A DNA stretch of 64,000 nt from Clytia hemisphaerica (Eukaryota; Cnidaria; Hydrozoa; Leptothecata; Clytiidae), in NCBI GenBank assembly GCA_902728285.1, contig CACVBU010000412.1, positions 248,001 through 312,000 on the forward strand, read 5' to 3'. The translations under genes were made by a program, and so were the position numbers. Positions 1-13,264 of the stretch are shown piece by piece; the stretch's first letter is position 1, and each line of letters starts with the position of its first letter. Under the pieces are notes generated by a model. The model made no database searches. It had not been told where the DNA came from and saw only the letters and a program-made list of their open reading frames with translations.

Positions 1-3000
1 GAGCACGGCAAACATGTTCTTTGGTGGCATTCTTGCAGTTCCTTTTTAGCTCAATAGATGAGGCTCAAGTCAAAAATAATACAACTCGTAGCTCCTGCCC
101 CTTCCCTTTTCAGCAGGTAGGGGGGGGACTACACTTAATTTTTTCCTCAAAAATAGCCGTGGGCTAAAATTTTCTCAAATTTAAGGGGGTACCTTCCACT
201 TCGGGGGTATTAAAATGCCCCTAAATGGAACCCGGAGGCTGAGGAAATCGTAATTATATTACAGAAAAAATCTAAAAATTGTCGCATGCGGCGTCATTTA
301 AAAATGACTTTCTATCCAAAACAGTCTAACAGTCTAGGTTAATCTATCAACGTTTGAGTAATCTCAGTATGCTAACGCCCTTATACTTTGTATCACATGA
401 CTAAGAAGCGACGAATGAACAAAATATATTCTTCTAATCTGGGAACAATCCATAGTTTGCACAAGAGGGGTTCCAACTTTTTATGGGGCGTTTGGAGGGG
501 GGTACCAAGATTTGCCAGAAAAACTAGGTCCCCCCCTGGGAATTTAGGGGTCAAATAAAAAGGGGGTAGGATATGCAGTGGAAGGAAGAAGCTCAGCACA
601 GAGCTTATATTTTGAAATCGTTGACTCGTGACTGCTTATACTTTGTACTCTTTGATAATTTTGGTGTTTTATAGAGAGATTTTCCTTCGAAACAGATTAT
701 CTGAAAAAAAAGGTGAATAGAAATTTCATTACAGAAGGGGGGGCTGGGTATATAGGGGAAGATATACCCCTCCGAAAACTATGTAATCATTTATTTAAAA
801 ACAAAAATTAATACAATAAACGGAAATGTGGTTGTATCTAGCAAATCTAGGGGTACCTACCAATCTCGGATTTGTAGGGGATACTTAGATATCAGTGGGG
901 ACCTAAATTCTTAGGGAGGCCTAAACCTCGATAGGTGCTATGTAACTGTGCAAAAGAAAATCATACACCAATTTTGTCAACTCGACACAAAATCAAAGAA
1001 AAAAATTGGGCACAAATTTGTTGCAGATTTACAGATCTATTGCAAACTAAGAAGTTGCGCATTGTAACAAGATTTCATCGAAAGAATTCAAGAAGCGGCC
1101 GACAAAATTGGCGTGGTTAAACCAGGCTTCCGGTGACAATCACGGGACATGTTATAACTCAAAAAGGATCTGACGTCAATTTACTTTGGAGATCTTTGAG
1201 AGATTATTAGCAAAATAGTCTGGCAGAATGACAAGGCTTAAAAGCTAGAAGCTTCCCATTGAATTAGCTGTTGACTATTAAAAGTAACGGTAATAACTTT
1301 TACCTTTAATGCCGCGAACGGGAGATGACTAACGTTGGACCCCAATATGGACCTGATGAAATCGAAATGGCAAAATATTATAAGTGTAATCGATTTTACT
1401 GGTAACCAAAAAGTCAAAATACTTTTGCCGCCATTTTTTGAGGTGGTCCATGTTATGGTCCACGATATTGTCTCCTGTTGCGAACTGAAAGAAAATATTG
1501 AATGCAACTCTCAACATGGTTACTAATTTCATCAATATTAGACATAGTAAACAGTTATTGAAGCTTATAACTCGCCTCGATGCGGTATTCAATTTGTGAT
1601 TAGATTCAAAAGGACCTAGAACTAGTGGAGGTTCTATATTTGAAAAAGTAATACCCTATTTTCAACGGCCTTCTTTGATGAGTTGCCTCCACTGACCTTT
1701 ATATAACGTGGACTAAGCTAAGCCTGCCATATTTGATCGGAGTTTTTTCAAAAACGTAGTACCCGCAAAGACGTCATTGCAATGTTAAAACTTTTATTAA
1801 AACTTAACCTAATGTCCATCGCCGCTACATCACAAGTGTTCAATCAAAATTAGATCTAGCACCCTCGATGCATAAACACCGTTACATGAGTAGTGATGCT
1901 CATGTAAGATACCACTTTCAAAAGTCTCTGATCAAAGATTTTGGTTGGCCGTAGACTGGAGTCGTTTATAATGCGTGTAATACAGTAGTATAGGCGTTAT
2001 ATGATAATACGATTATTGTTACGGGATTTGTTCTCTCCATTAACTTTTGCTTTATTTCTACTATGTCTGAATTAGTCGTTTAGTTTGGACTGGGTTGGTT
2101 GGGATTGAGTAACTGCCTTCCAAGGATTATATAAGGCTCAGTCATTGACTCTAGAGGTTTCTATTTTTTACATTCAATATTGTTTCCAGAAACGATTTTT
2201 TACTCATCAGTTTTATCAGTTTATTCTGAAACCAAGCGTGCTTATGACGTCATTGCATGTTTTAAGGAATGTCGAAGATGTTTTATCCTTAGCCGTTTCT
2301 GTTTTGATAAACCCTTAAAGTCCAAATGGGAGATTGTTTCGGACGTCATTTTTGGCGATGATGTCACTGCCAGTTTAATGAGCAAATAAATGGAATTAGA
2401 GTTTTGGAAATCTTTGATCCCATAGAAAAATATTCAAAAGTTTAGACCGACTTTAAACCTTGATCGGATATAATTTTGATACTTGGAGCCTCCCTGTGTA
2501 TCAAAGACCTGTATTAAGTTTGGTCAAAAGTCGATTATAACTGCCGTTATAAGATTTTGCCTATTAATATATTCTTTGGTTACTTTGGCTTATACGTAGC
2601 GAGTAGTCGCTGTTAGCTTTCATAGATGTATATTTTAGTCTGCAAAGTGAAACTATTAGGGAGATTCATTGAAATATATTTCCAATTTTTCACACTTAGG
2701 TAGATCCGGGTCACTGAGACAGGGGTGTCAAAGCAGCCACACCACAGTCCCACCGTGAATCTTACCCAATAAGAAAAATGATCCCAAAAGTCATTTCTGG
2801 AAAAAAATAAAAACTGAAATGTTATCCCCATTGGAAAATTCTCTGAAACCTTATTGTATGAAGCTGTGACACTGATTTACCTTTGCAGGAACGAATTGAC
2901 TTTTTTTACTAATTGAAAACCAAACAAGTTCCCTAAATGCTTTTTAAAAACTCCCTGTTGGCAACCGTTTGTATCCTATGCCTACCATGAAGTAGGCCTT

Positions 3001-3296
3001 TCCGTACCGCTATTGGGTAGTAGGATGACGCCCTCCTTTAAACCTTGAGAGAGAGGAGACTCTAAAGTATCCAATGAGCTATGAGCTTCTAACACCTTCC
3101 AAAACGTCTGTAGATGATGGTTAAAAGTTTTAACAAGTCACTCCTCTAAAAATCATAAGAAAGTTATTTTAATCCCTTTTAAGGCAAAAAATGGTAAAAT
3201 TTCAGAAAAAACTTCATTACTGGCACTTTCTACACCTTTACAGCGGACTTTCTTTTATCTTGAACTTTACAATGCACTTTGGGGATCCTGTTTCGG
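1..3296. other. Non-coding stretch, no gene recognised
   Basis: Only short reading frames are present, none with a recognisable domain, and codon-like structure is absent. G-rich runs near 120-235, 470-560, 730-780 and 840-930 (GGGGGTACC-like and poly-G) resemble degraded pieces of the G-rich MITEs found elsewhere in the window. I see no RNA gene or promoter that I can support here. Confidence 0.6.
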
Positions 3297-3554
3297 GTTA
3301 ACCATAGTCCGTATAAAAAACTCCGGTCTGAAGGCCTTTTGTTTCTTTCCATTGTTTCTTACTTGAACTTGCGTTGAGAAATTAGTTAGTTTTTTGATCA
3401 TGTGATTAAATCTTAAACCAATCCCAAGAGGAATACTTGGTAACATGATCAAAAACTGAGCAAGTCGATTTTTATCTTGACAAAGGAAAAAGCTAGCAAA
3501 AAGTTAAAACAATAAGCTTCCAGACCAGAGTTTTTTATACGGACTATGGGTTAA
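3297..3554. mobile_element. MITE-like inverted-repeat element
   Basis: About 35 bp at the left end (starting GTTAACCATAGTCCG at 3297) recurs as its reverse complement at the right end (ending CGGACTATGGGTTAAC at 3554), with about two differences. The 258-bp length and absence of a reading frame fit a non-autonomous DNA transposon. The superfamily is not assigned. Confidence 0.75.
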
Positions 3555-4380
3555 CTGACTCTCTATAAGTCTGATAATTTGCAAAAAATAGCTGGCACAC
3601 AACTTTGCTTTAACGTTCATCTAAGTTGTGAGTTCAAAAATGACGTACTCGACATGGGGGTAAATTTCTGGAACAACCTAAACTGTCTCCGGTAGAAAGG
3701 TAGTTCTTTGGAGGTCTTGCACACGTGTTTCATGTTTTACACGCACTTTCATGTTGTACATTTAATTTTCCTGTTTTGCAGACCTAATGCGATAATAAGG
3801 TAGTTTGGAGTGATGACTTTTAGTTGCCTTGTCTTAATGTTATTCTATTATTTTCTTTTCTATTTTAGGTATCACTACTCATGGCATTCCATTAATCTAT
3901 GAAAGATAAAACCCAATCTTTTTTCTATTATATTTATACGTTCAAAACTGCACTAAAAACCTCATAAGAAACATAAAACACACATCAATGAATTTTATTC
4001 CTTCTCTCGATCAATCCATGTGATTTTTTAACGAAGCGCCAAAAGAACTATAATTTTTCGCGCCGTTAGCCTTTGAACCAATCAATTCTTTGCTCGCATG
4101 AATTTTCTCGGAACTAACTTTCAACGAATTGTAAAGAGAAATAAAAAAAGAGAGTTGCTTAATAGCTAAGATAACATCTTCTCATGTTTTAATTGATAAA
4201 TGTTTGTGCTTGCTTTCGCATCTACTTGGAAAAAAAGGTTTAAATCCAGGCTTTTTTTCTGCAAATTATTTGGAACACGATAAACATATAAGCAAAACTC
4301 CAGTTTTAAACAACTATAGTATACCTGTCATACTCAACAACGCAACTTGACAAAACATAACAGAAAATATCAAATTCAAA

Positions 4381-7300
4381 ATGGCGGATAATAATAAGGT
4401 CTGTGCAATCAACATAGATGATCATTTAAAGCATCCATTGACGAATATAGAAAGACACCATCACAGATCACCAAGACGTTGTTGTTTGAAAGCTGTTTGT
4501 ATATTGTTAGTTGGTTTTGTATTGGTTGCTATTGCTGCATGGAATTATAAATTGCAGATGCAAGTTCGAGATATACTAATTGACGTTCATCAAATAAAAC
4601 AGGTAGGAATATTATGTTTTGCAATTATTGGACTGACTGACTGACTGACTGACTGACTGACTGACTGACTGACTGACTGACTGACTGACTGACTGACTGA
4701 CTGACTGACTGACTGACTGACTGACTGACTGACTGACTGACTGACTGACTGACTGACTGACTGGACTGACTGACTGACTGACTGACTGACTGACTGACTG
4801 ACTGACTGACTGACTGACTGACTGACTGACTGACTGACTGACTGACTGACTGACTGACTGACTGACTGACTGACTGACTGACTGACTGACTGACTGACTG
4901 ACTGTCATTGATTATTGATATTTTATTGATTATTGATTGATTGTTTGATTGACTTTAGTTTGAATCTTCTTTTTTTTAGTTTCCTTTTCTTTTTCATAAT
5001 GTACTTTTAGTCATAATGTAACTTTAGACTTTGACCTGATGTACTAGTAGCTTATCATTTGTTTCTCTGCATGTCGTTTCTCTCTTTTAATTTCTAATCT
5101 GTTTTTCAATCTTTTATGATTTATCATAGAATTATGATTTCTGCAAAACAGTTAACAGTTTTTCAGCATATTCATTCATATAATTTAGAGTGTAGAAAGT
5201 ATAGTGTAGTGTGTAGTAGGGAGTTTTGTAATTTTGATGTTACAAATTTACCATGAACAGTATCTAAAATAACACATTTTAAAACATAGTTTTAAACTGT
5301 TAGATTCGACACATAACATTTTTTCAACGTTCATTCAACGTTATATTGTTTATATCGACGTGTGGTGTTTTAGGAAAAGAAAGCCCTAAAAGATATCATT
5401 AAACGCCTTTCTTTAGTTTAATTTTGGTAGATTTTCTTGGAAAACCTTTAAAGAGATGTTTGTGAAGCTGTTGGTAACAGGCTTCTATGAAATCTTTTTT
5501 TTTCAATTGTGATGATGCCAATTTATTTAATGATTTTCTTTATTAATAACTTATTGTGGCTCTAAGAACCACATTCATCATTAAATTCTTTTAATTTGCC
5601 CTTAATTGTAATTCCAAAAAGTACAATAAAATCATATGACCACAAATTCTTTGACCTCAATGACTCAATGTGGATTCGTTTAAGAAAATCTGTTTTGCTT
5701 AGTTCAAAATAAAAGGCACCAGAGCAAAAATTATGCGAAACGAGTATTTGAATCAAGAGAGTTCAAAAAACCTATTCACTAAAAATACAGTTCTAAGGAC
5801 CAAAATCTAAAGTAAATGCCCATCTTCATTTTCAAAAGTCTTTGAAATATTTTGTTTTCTAAAAAATGTTTAGTCACTCTGAATCACCTTGTCAACGCTA
5901 TCTATAATTAATAAAAATTGTTTTGAAGCACTTTATTTAGGATGACAAACAAAATAAAAACACTATGCACACTTATAATGAATAAGTTGTAGCAACAAGT
6001 TGTAACTTGAAGTACAGTACGTTGCGAGTGCCAAAAGCCAAAACAAAGAAGACCTTGTTCTTACGTTTTATCACTTGAGAAAATTTCGAGACCTCTTTAG
6101 AGACCATTTTAAAGGCCTTATTTGGAGCCAAAAAAATAGGCTTTGTACGCAAGCTAAGATTTTAAAGAAAGAATAATGTTCTGAGAGTTCAAATTGAAAA
6201 ATATTTTAACCAAATCTGTGGTCAAAGCTGGTTCCATCGCATAGACTAGCTATGTGGCTGTCTAAATCAACAAAACTGCTCAGGCGAGAAGTTTTAAGCG
6301 TTGTTTAAGTACAAAACCCTTAAAAAAAGTTATTTATACTATTTTCCCAGTTTTTGTAGGCCCCTGCACGTTTTTTATAAGAACAAACTATATAAAAACA
6401 TAAGGCTTCGATGGCCAAAATGTTAAGAATAAGTTAAGAACATTTTAAGGCTTTGGAGACTCTAAAACACCCGATTTCTTAGAAAAACGCACAAAAATAC
6501 CCACAAAATGGTGAAAATAAGAACAAGTTAAGAACATTTTTAGGCTTAAATCTGAAAAAGTTAAGAACATCCGAAAGCCTCAAAAATGTCGGATGTTTTT
6601 ATTACAAAAAATTGTACTTATTTTTTACAAAAATGGTATTCAGCTTTTAATAGTTTATTGATGTAGATCTCGTGACAGTCCGTTAATCTGTTTTATTTTA
6701 TGCAGATCATAAAACCTTTCAGCAATAGACCTGTAGGAGGGATCGTTTACTTCTTAAAGACAACAACAAAATAATGCACTTTGAAATATAAGAAAGGCCA
6801 TATAAAAGACTTAAATATTGATTGCACCATCTTATAGTGGTAAATACCAGAAGTAAGGAGGAGGGTGTCCTTGTAATACGTATTTTTCTGCTTACCCTAA
6901 TATAGAAGATAGACTCTCCGTCACCATGTTGAAATGGTAAAGGTCATCAAATCAACCACACGTTTTTTTATAAGAAAATAAGGCTTCGATGACCAAAATT
7001 TTAAGAACATTGCTTCGATGACCAAGAACGTTTTAAGGCTTTGCGGACTCCACCCGCTTTCTTTGGAAAATGGACAAAAATATCCCCAAAATGGTCAAAA
7101 TAAGAACATGCTAAGAACATCTGAGACCCAATACAGAACGACTTACATTATAATATCAGCTAAAACTAATTTGTTTAATTAGCAAAAAATGATTATATTG
7201 CATCCAGAACTACCTGTTTGAAAACGGTACCATGTCATTTATCCCTAAACCCTTGTAGTTGCAAATGAACTATGTTTGGGGTGCTCCTTTTTGCTTCTTA

Positions 7301-10300
7301 ATAAATACTCTCGGGTACCTTATAAGCGTCCCCCCCCACACTAATTAATTTTTGGGAAAATATTTTTGAAAGTTCCCTATTTTGCCCTTAATCTGCTGTA
7401 TTAGACATTTTTATTCCAATCCCCCTCACCGCTTATTTCAAGCCTCCCTCCCCCGGTTATTAGGTACCCGAAAGTAAAGCCTTTTTGACTTATGGAATGA
7501 CTCTTTGTTATAAAGTACAATCTTATCATATGACAGATGACATTTAATCATCCCAAAATAAATGTTTGTTGTCAAAAAAATCAATTAAAAAGTTTTGCAC
7601 AAAGCTCTAATAAATTTGACTGAGTAAGTAAGTTATTGTCGTGTCACAATGGGTTGTCTCGCTTATTTTGTTGAATGACTAAACGAAAGCAGAAATGGAC
7701 TTCTAGTACAAATTTTTAAAGTGAAAAGAGTTTCTTTTCAACTGCTTTATCGATAATTAAAGTTTTTTGATGGTTTTTTTATCGACAAAGACTTATCCAT
7801 ACAACACCGGACAAAAGACTTCTAATTTCCCTTGCAAAGTTCAAAATAACCATGCTGCATTCTTATATTGATAATCAATAACGTACAATGAATTTCATTG
7901 TGAATAAGATTGCACCTTTACAACCTTACAATCCCATTTCAATTAAAACATACGTTTTCTTGGACCTTACAACAAATATTACAACAAATACTAATCTTAA
8001 ATTATTAGAACATTTCTTAACTCGAATGAGTGTGTCCAATTAAAATAACAAAGTCGACGTCATCTCAGTACTATAACGATGGTATCCCAAGAGATGCGTC
8101 GCGTTTCGTCTTATTCTGAGCCAAATGTGAACACACCCTACCCGATATGATTTCCGAGAGAAGCTATCTTCAAGAAGTGTTAACTTCATCCATTTTCCAC
8201 TAGAATCGCAATGAATCTAATATTTTCATTAAAACGTAAACACAAGATCATAATCTCAAAATCATCACCGTAATTGGTCTCAATCTTTAAAACAAAACAT
8301 ATTAACTGCTCTGTATTGCTTCTTAAATCCACGGATGAATTAGTTTAGCTCTGTATAATAACTCTTTAAGCTCACTTTATGAGAACGTCCTAACTCCCAC
8401 CAACACCACTCATTTCGCCCTTTCATAGAAAACTTTGAACAAATTATGTATTTCAATGAATCTGTTTAACGCACATATAATGGTTTGATAAACTTTCTTC
8501 ATGAGAGCTACCACCATCAATAAATGTAACTCAACTAACTCTGTCTCTTAAAGATTTCTCTAAAAAAATGATTTCTCCCCTCTCACTTTCTTGATGAACA
8601 ACAGTCTGACTCAGAGAAAAGAGTAATCGTCCCACCAACTTATTCGAACAAACGAAGCAAAATAACATGATGATAGTCTAATGTACAAAAATTACATCTC
8701 CTTGAACACCTCTATATATACCCGAAATTTTGAGCTTCGTTTGAAAATTCCCTCTCGTACTTCCCCCGCTTTAAGCTTTCGTAACATCATATAAATAAGG
8801 GATTTCCCTTCCTTTCAAATTCCGATCATTTTTTATCTGTCTTAGGTCTCGATTACCCAAACTCGAAACTCTGCAGGCAAGCAACCAAACACAGGTAATG
8901 ATTATCTAATCAGTGAGACAAAAGTTGTTAACATTCTGAGAATTGGGAAAAATTGAGTGACAATGACTCGTGCAAGGGATATACCACGTTCGTCTCGTTT
9001 TCCCAAACATTCTTATCGTTGAATACATCTTTTCGACCGTTGTCACGCGGTCAGACGCATGCACTTTTATTCAACTAAACTCGATCCAATCCTTTTTGAC
9101 ACATTTTTCTATTGTCTATAGGTGCAAAAAAAGGACTGGGACGGTTTTAGTGGGATAAAGCAGACAAAAAAATGCCCGCGCAGCAATTGGCGGCTACGGT
9201 CGAAAAGGTGTATTCGTTTATCCTTAGCGTAAAAGTATAAATATTTTAATATCCTAATATCCTGTCCGCAAATATCTGCTTCTTGATTGGGCCTAGCATG
9301 AATTTTTAAAGAAACTTAGGTGTGCTTATAAGTGTTATGCTTATGAAAGTACAGTGGGGTCTCCATAACTCGAAATTACACGGGGAACACAAATTTGTTT
9401 GAGTTAAGGAAATTTTGAGATACAGAGTAAGGTTTTATAAGGCATTGTTAACTGAAGGGGACCTGCAAACTTGTTCGAGTCAAGGAGACATTCAAATTAT
9501 AGAGATTCGAGTTAAAGAGACTCAACTGTAAGTATTATTATTTTTTCTTCATTTCAGCCTTTTTGAAACAATCAAGAGTTCCACGCACGTCTGGACAGGT
9601 AGGATTCGTTTTACGGGAAATGAGATTTCGTGAACCACAGAATCGTTTTTCTATTTGTAAAGTTCAGCTATCTTTAGAAAACTTTTTCTCTTTTCGGGTT
9701 AGATTAAAGTCGGGAAAAATTCGTCACTTTTGTGAGAATCTTTGCCACAACTCCCTTGAAGTTGACCAAAAATTTTTTTCGTTGGAGAAAACTTCGTGTT
9801 TTGCTTTAAAAAAGTTATCATTCCCCGACTAATTTCTATCTTGTCTTCAAACTTTTTTTTCCTTTTGCCGGTAAAATGCCATGGGTATAATAAGACCCCT
9901 GAATCTACTTGAGAGATCTTTCCTTGTAACGCTGCTGACGTTTTGTTTCAGACGACAAAGTCTCCTCTTATTCATTTGGGGGCAGATGATGGAGCTCCCT
10001 ATCGTCCAAATTTCCCAAATTGCTCACTTGATGGGAAAGCAAATAGTAAGTTTTATATTGTTTTAAAATAGTCTTTGCCCTATAAAGGAAGGGTCTGTCG
10101 CGTGGAAGGGATGTAGTAATAAGGACAATTCTATAAATTAGGGCTTCTTTTAACATGCTCTAAAGTTTCTCAATGAGTTGTTTAATTCACTGTCAACATA
10201 ATTACAGTAGACTCTCCCTAAGTCGATGAAAGCTTTTTTTCCAATAGAACAAAGTTTGAGTTCGAGATACAGGGAGATTCAGATTTGAGAAACTTTGCTG

Positions 10301-10989
10301 TAACCTTTTTTACATTGTTCTATTTAGGAGTGATGAAGTTATGGAAAGAAGAAACACGTTCTGGCGGCGTGACATACGACTCCAATTCTGGAAAAGTTAA
10401 AGTCCCGCAAACTGGATACTATTATGTCTATGCACAGGTAATATTCTTTTTTTTGATTGGATGTCCAGACTATTAACATATTTTTTTAAGGGCTTGGCTA
10501 CGAGTTTTGGCGCCAAAAAGAATAAAGGCTAAAATCTAACCTTGCATATTTTGCAATTGGACGTGAGAGTTTTGTAAAAGAGACTGAAGTTAAGCACAAA
10601 AATTCCTTTGAAACTTTACTCCTTCCCATTTTTCCCTACACTTCAATCCCAAGATTTGAGTCTACATAGAAAAAAGTGAGCGAAAGTAAAGTTTTCAAAT
10701 ATGCTCCTCCTTTAATATATTTAATACACTATTTTAGTTACGTCTTGGTCAAGTCCGTAAATTACCGACTTACGCAACATTTACAATCATGGTTGCAGGG
10801 AAAGATATTGTAAAAGATATTGTATCAGCCACGCTGAACGATACAATCCATTCACAGCGTGTTGCTGCTCTGGTCAAGCTGAACAAGGATGAGGAAGTGT
10901 ATGTTGAGATGGGTCTAAGCAACAGACCTTTTATCTGCTTCTCCAAAAAGATTTTTACCTATTTTGGATTATATTTTGTTTCGTATTAA
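4381..10989 (+). CDS. TNF superfamily ligand, type II membrane protein
   Basis: Six exons join in phase: 4381-4602, 8846-8894, 9558-9598, 9952-10045, 10328-10437 and 10738-10989, giving 255 aa. All introns are GT-AG. The N-terminus (1-35) is cytosolic and ends in basic residues. A hydrophobic segment at about 36-54 is the signal anchor. A short stalk (55-106) is encoded partly by two small exons. The TNF homology domain runs from about 107 (SPLIHLGADDGAP) to the C-terminus, with the family signatures LWKEE, VPQTGYYYVYAQ and a terminal FTYFGLYF strand. The domain is about 148 residues, normal for the family. By family knowledge it should trimerise and signal through TNF receptors at the cell surface. 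The stalk contains RVPR at 97-100, a minimal R-x-x-R furin-type site, so shedding is possible. The subfamily (EDA-, TRAIL- or TNF-like) cannot be told from sequence alone. The ATG at 4381 is the first in frame and fits a type II protein. Confidence 0.9.
4630..4905. repeat. (TGAC)n microsatellite in intron 1 of the TNF gene
   Basis: About 68 near-perfect copies of the tetranucleotide GACT/TGAC, broken once near 4762 by an extra G. The array starts 28 bp after the exon 1 splice donor (4603). Translated in reverse it gives a repetitive Ser-Gln-Val reading frame, which is an artefact. Confidence 0.98.
6371..7120. repeat. Diverged direct repeat, two copies
   Basis: Segments 6371-6550 and 6962-7120 share ordered blocks: a TTTTTATAAGAA-type lead, AAGGCTTCGATG, TTAAGAACATTTTAAGGCTTTG, ACTC-ACCCG, and ACAAAAATA-CCC-AAAATGGT. 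The second copy has a small internal duplication of the GCTTCGATGACCA block. The repeat is probably an old transposon-derived sequence. Confidence 0.6.
7306..7476. mobile_element. GGTACC-type MITE (family 1), copy in TNF intron 1
   Basis: The left end reads TACTCTCGGGTACC and the right end reads GGTACCCGAAAGTA, a near-perfect terminal inverted repeat. The internal sequence (AAAATATTTTTGAAAGTTCC, ATCTGCTGTATTAG) matches the copies at 26481-26754 and 28772-29009. The TA at both ends fits a Tc1/mariner-type target duplication. Confidence 0.8.
9022..9213. mobile_element. MITE with ATACACCTTTTCGA termini, copy 1
   Basis: The left terminus ATACATCTTTTCGACCG and right terminus CGGTCGAAAAGGTGTAT are inverted. 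The body (GATCCAATCCTTTTT, GCCCGCGCAGCAATTGGC) is shared with the copy at 18904-19093. It lies in TNF intron 2 and has no coding capacity. Confidence 0.75.
9350..9530. mobile_element. pogo/Tigger-like MITE in TNF intron 2
   Basis: It begins TACAGTGGGGTCTCCATAACTCG and ends CGAGTTAAAGAGACTCAACTGTA. CAGT...ACTG termini flanked by TA, with TAACTCGA subterminal motifs, are typical of Tc1/mariner (pogo) non-autonomous elements. Related copies lie at 10203-10302 and 55138-55291. The right end falls 27 bp before exon 3. Confidence 0.75.
10203..10302. mobile_element. pogo/Tigger-like MITE, short copy in TNF intron 4
   Basis: The left end TACAGTAGACTCTCCCTAAG and right end TTTGCTGTA are TA-bounded, with internal GAGTTCGAGATACAGGGAGATTC. 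The 100-bp copy ends 25 bp before exon 5 of the TNF gene, so it probably includes or abuts the branch-point region. Confidence 0.6.
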
Positions 10990-12733
10990 ATGTGTTTCGT
11001 TATTCTGATTTTTGCTAATTTTGAAGTGAAATATTAGTGAGTCTAAGTATCGCTAGCGCTAGATAGCTCACGACACTGGGCGGATGTTTTGCGACCCAAT
11101 CTAATGCCACGTCACCTACAGGCTAATCAAGAAGCAGACATTCTCCACTCAAAAAGCTTCTAGACTGAAACATGAACGGAAATCCGTTCTAGAAACAAAG
11201 CCGTTTATAAATGTACATGATACTTTACTTAGCCATTACTTGATATACCAGAGATTTGTCGATAATTCCAAAAACTCAGACAATGAGTGCAATTTTATTT
11301 TTCCGGGTGTCTGTGTTAGAAAAAAATCAGATTTTTCGCCAGCCCCACAAAAATCACATGAAAAATTCGAAATAAAAATTACCATCATTTTTGGGTGATT
11401 CCACGATTGCAATTGTTCAATAGATTGCATCTTTTCTCTGCGAATTGCCAAAACAAAATTTTATACTTTCCTGTGAGGAAAATCTTTTCTTGTGTGGAAA
11501 GATGTTATAATTATAATTTTTTGGGAAGATCAATTTCTGAAAAATATCTAGAGGTTTTACTCCAGTCTGATGCACCAATTTTAAAGGCTAGTATACGCAT
11601 TAATACGCATTTCCCGGTATCAATTTTGCAGCAATACTAAAAAACGGAAAATTTAGCAGCTATTCTTATAAAGAAGCATGTTTTTGTACATAATTCAGCG
11701 CTTGGCGCTTTCTTACTTATACGACAATTTTTGTATTCTTGTAATTCTTAGCTCGTTAAAATTTTTATATTAAAAAAGATTCTTTGTACATAGGTTTTCA
11801 AGTTTAGTTTTAAAAACTATTCATTTTGATTATTTTTCACGCAACAATGAGTTTTGAGGCTGGAATTTTTTCCGAGATCTAGTTTTGAGTGTATTTAGTT
11901 ACAGCGTGAATTTATTTTGTTTTTTGTCTTGTTCGGGCAACATATTGCTCCAACGGGGAGTTTTCTTTAGGGGTTGATTTGACGGGCCCACAGAAACAGG
12001 GATGTATTTTCATCCTCTGAAATAAACAACATTTTGGGATTTGTAACCTGAGATCAGATCGTCATTGTTTTCTGCACCTTCAGAGGTTTACGGTGCGCGT
12101 AAGAAAATTATTGCAATCTGTTATCAGGTTAGGAATGCAAGAGGTTTACTTTTTTCAAAATGCATGTCAAGTTTATATTTTGTAAATTCAAACTGTTTTC
12201 GTCAGTATCCATATTTTTACAGTAAGATTTTTTTTGATAAAATAAATGATTTTTCTGAGTTTTTACAGGAGAAAATGCGGTAAATTTCTTATTTCTTCAT
12301 CGCGAAACCTACGTCCAATCAATTATTCTCAAACCATGCTTATCCAGGAACTTGTTATGAAAGCTATAGAGACATACCCATGTTATTTTTTCAGAGAATA
12401 GGAGTAGGCCTTCTTTTCATAAATTATTTAGAGTGCAATGACTGCCTCGTTTTGAAACCATTATCGAGGTGATTAAATCCATTGAGTATTCACTGTTGCT
12501 TTTATAAATTGAGTCGTTAGTTATTTTCAAATGTATGCAGTGCAGTAGGAAAGTTTTAGGTAGGGGAAGCCATTAAATAGTAATATTTTGACCTTTTGAA
12601 GAGCACCTTGGGTTTTTTGAAATCTAGCGATAGATTTTAGTTTCAATCCGACGTTTGTGTAAAAACTACGCGTGGGTGTTCTGGTTTCATTTCCCATGCA
12701 GGAGTCTCGCCTCTAGCCCTTCGGGCTTGAAAC
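10990..12733. other. TNF 3' region and intergenic DNA
   Basis: The stretch is AT-rich with no convincing reading frame. AATAAA occurs at 12021-12026 and could serve as a distant polyadenylation signal for the TNF transcript. This is not supported by any other mark. Confidence 0.4.
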
Positions 12734-13264
12734 TAAGGTCTGTTCACGATAAGTGTGCACTCTTTTTTCTTTTACCTATAACTTTTGATGGAGTCCTTCA
12801 ACCTTTTAAATTTGGTATCGTTGGAAAGATATTTGTGAGTGGAACAATTTGAAATAAAAAAGTCTTTAAAAAAATTCTAAAAACGAAGATGAAAATAAAG
12901 AAAAAAAACTGAAGATCTTGTAGAAAAGTGCTATAACTTTCATTTTCACTGGAGAAATTCTTTGATCTTAGGAGGTCATCACTGTGAAAAAATTTCACTA
13001 AAATATTCATTCAATATAAAGTTATGACACAAAGTTAATAAGTGATTGACCCCAAAAAACAGCAGAAAACAGCATTTTTAGACCTCAATCAGCTTATAAC
13101 TTTTTTTCGATATCTTTTGACTGAATGATTATTTTTGAGGATCTTTTTCACAGTGATGACGTTCGATGATACAGAATTTACTTCAGTGAAAATGAAAGTT
13201 ATAGCACCTTCAAAAGTTATAGATAAAAGAAAAAAGAGTGCACACTTATCGTGAATAGACTTTA
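12734..13264. mobile_element. Foldback element (family A), copy 1
   Basis: The termini are inverted over about 45 bp: left TAAGGTCTGTTCACGATAAG, right CTTATCGTGAATAGACTTTA, each adjoining GTGCACTCTTTTTTCTTTTA or its complement. The internal halves are also partly complementary (TATAACTTTCATTTTCACTG versus CAGTGAAAATGAAAGTTATA), so most of the 530 bp can fold back on itself. It shares internal blocks with the element at 15127-15770. Confidence 0.85.

Larger units (their letters stand above)
4906..8845 (+). other. Remainder of TNF intron 1
   Basis: No exon or RNA gene is recognised. It holds a diverged direct repeat (6371-6550 and 6962-7120, sharing AAGGCTTCGATGACCAAAAT-like and AAGAACATTTTAAGGC-like tracts) and a small TA-flanked MITE (7306-7476, listed separately). 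Confidence 0.55.

Noticed and set aside
4612..4908. 98-codon minus-strand frame of repeating Ser-Gln-Val
   Set aside because: It is the translation of the TGAC microsatellite; a 4-bp repeat is open in several frames by chance.
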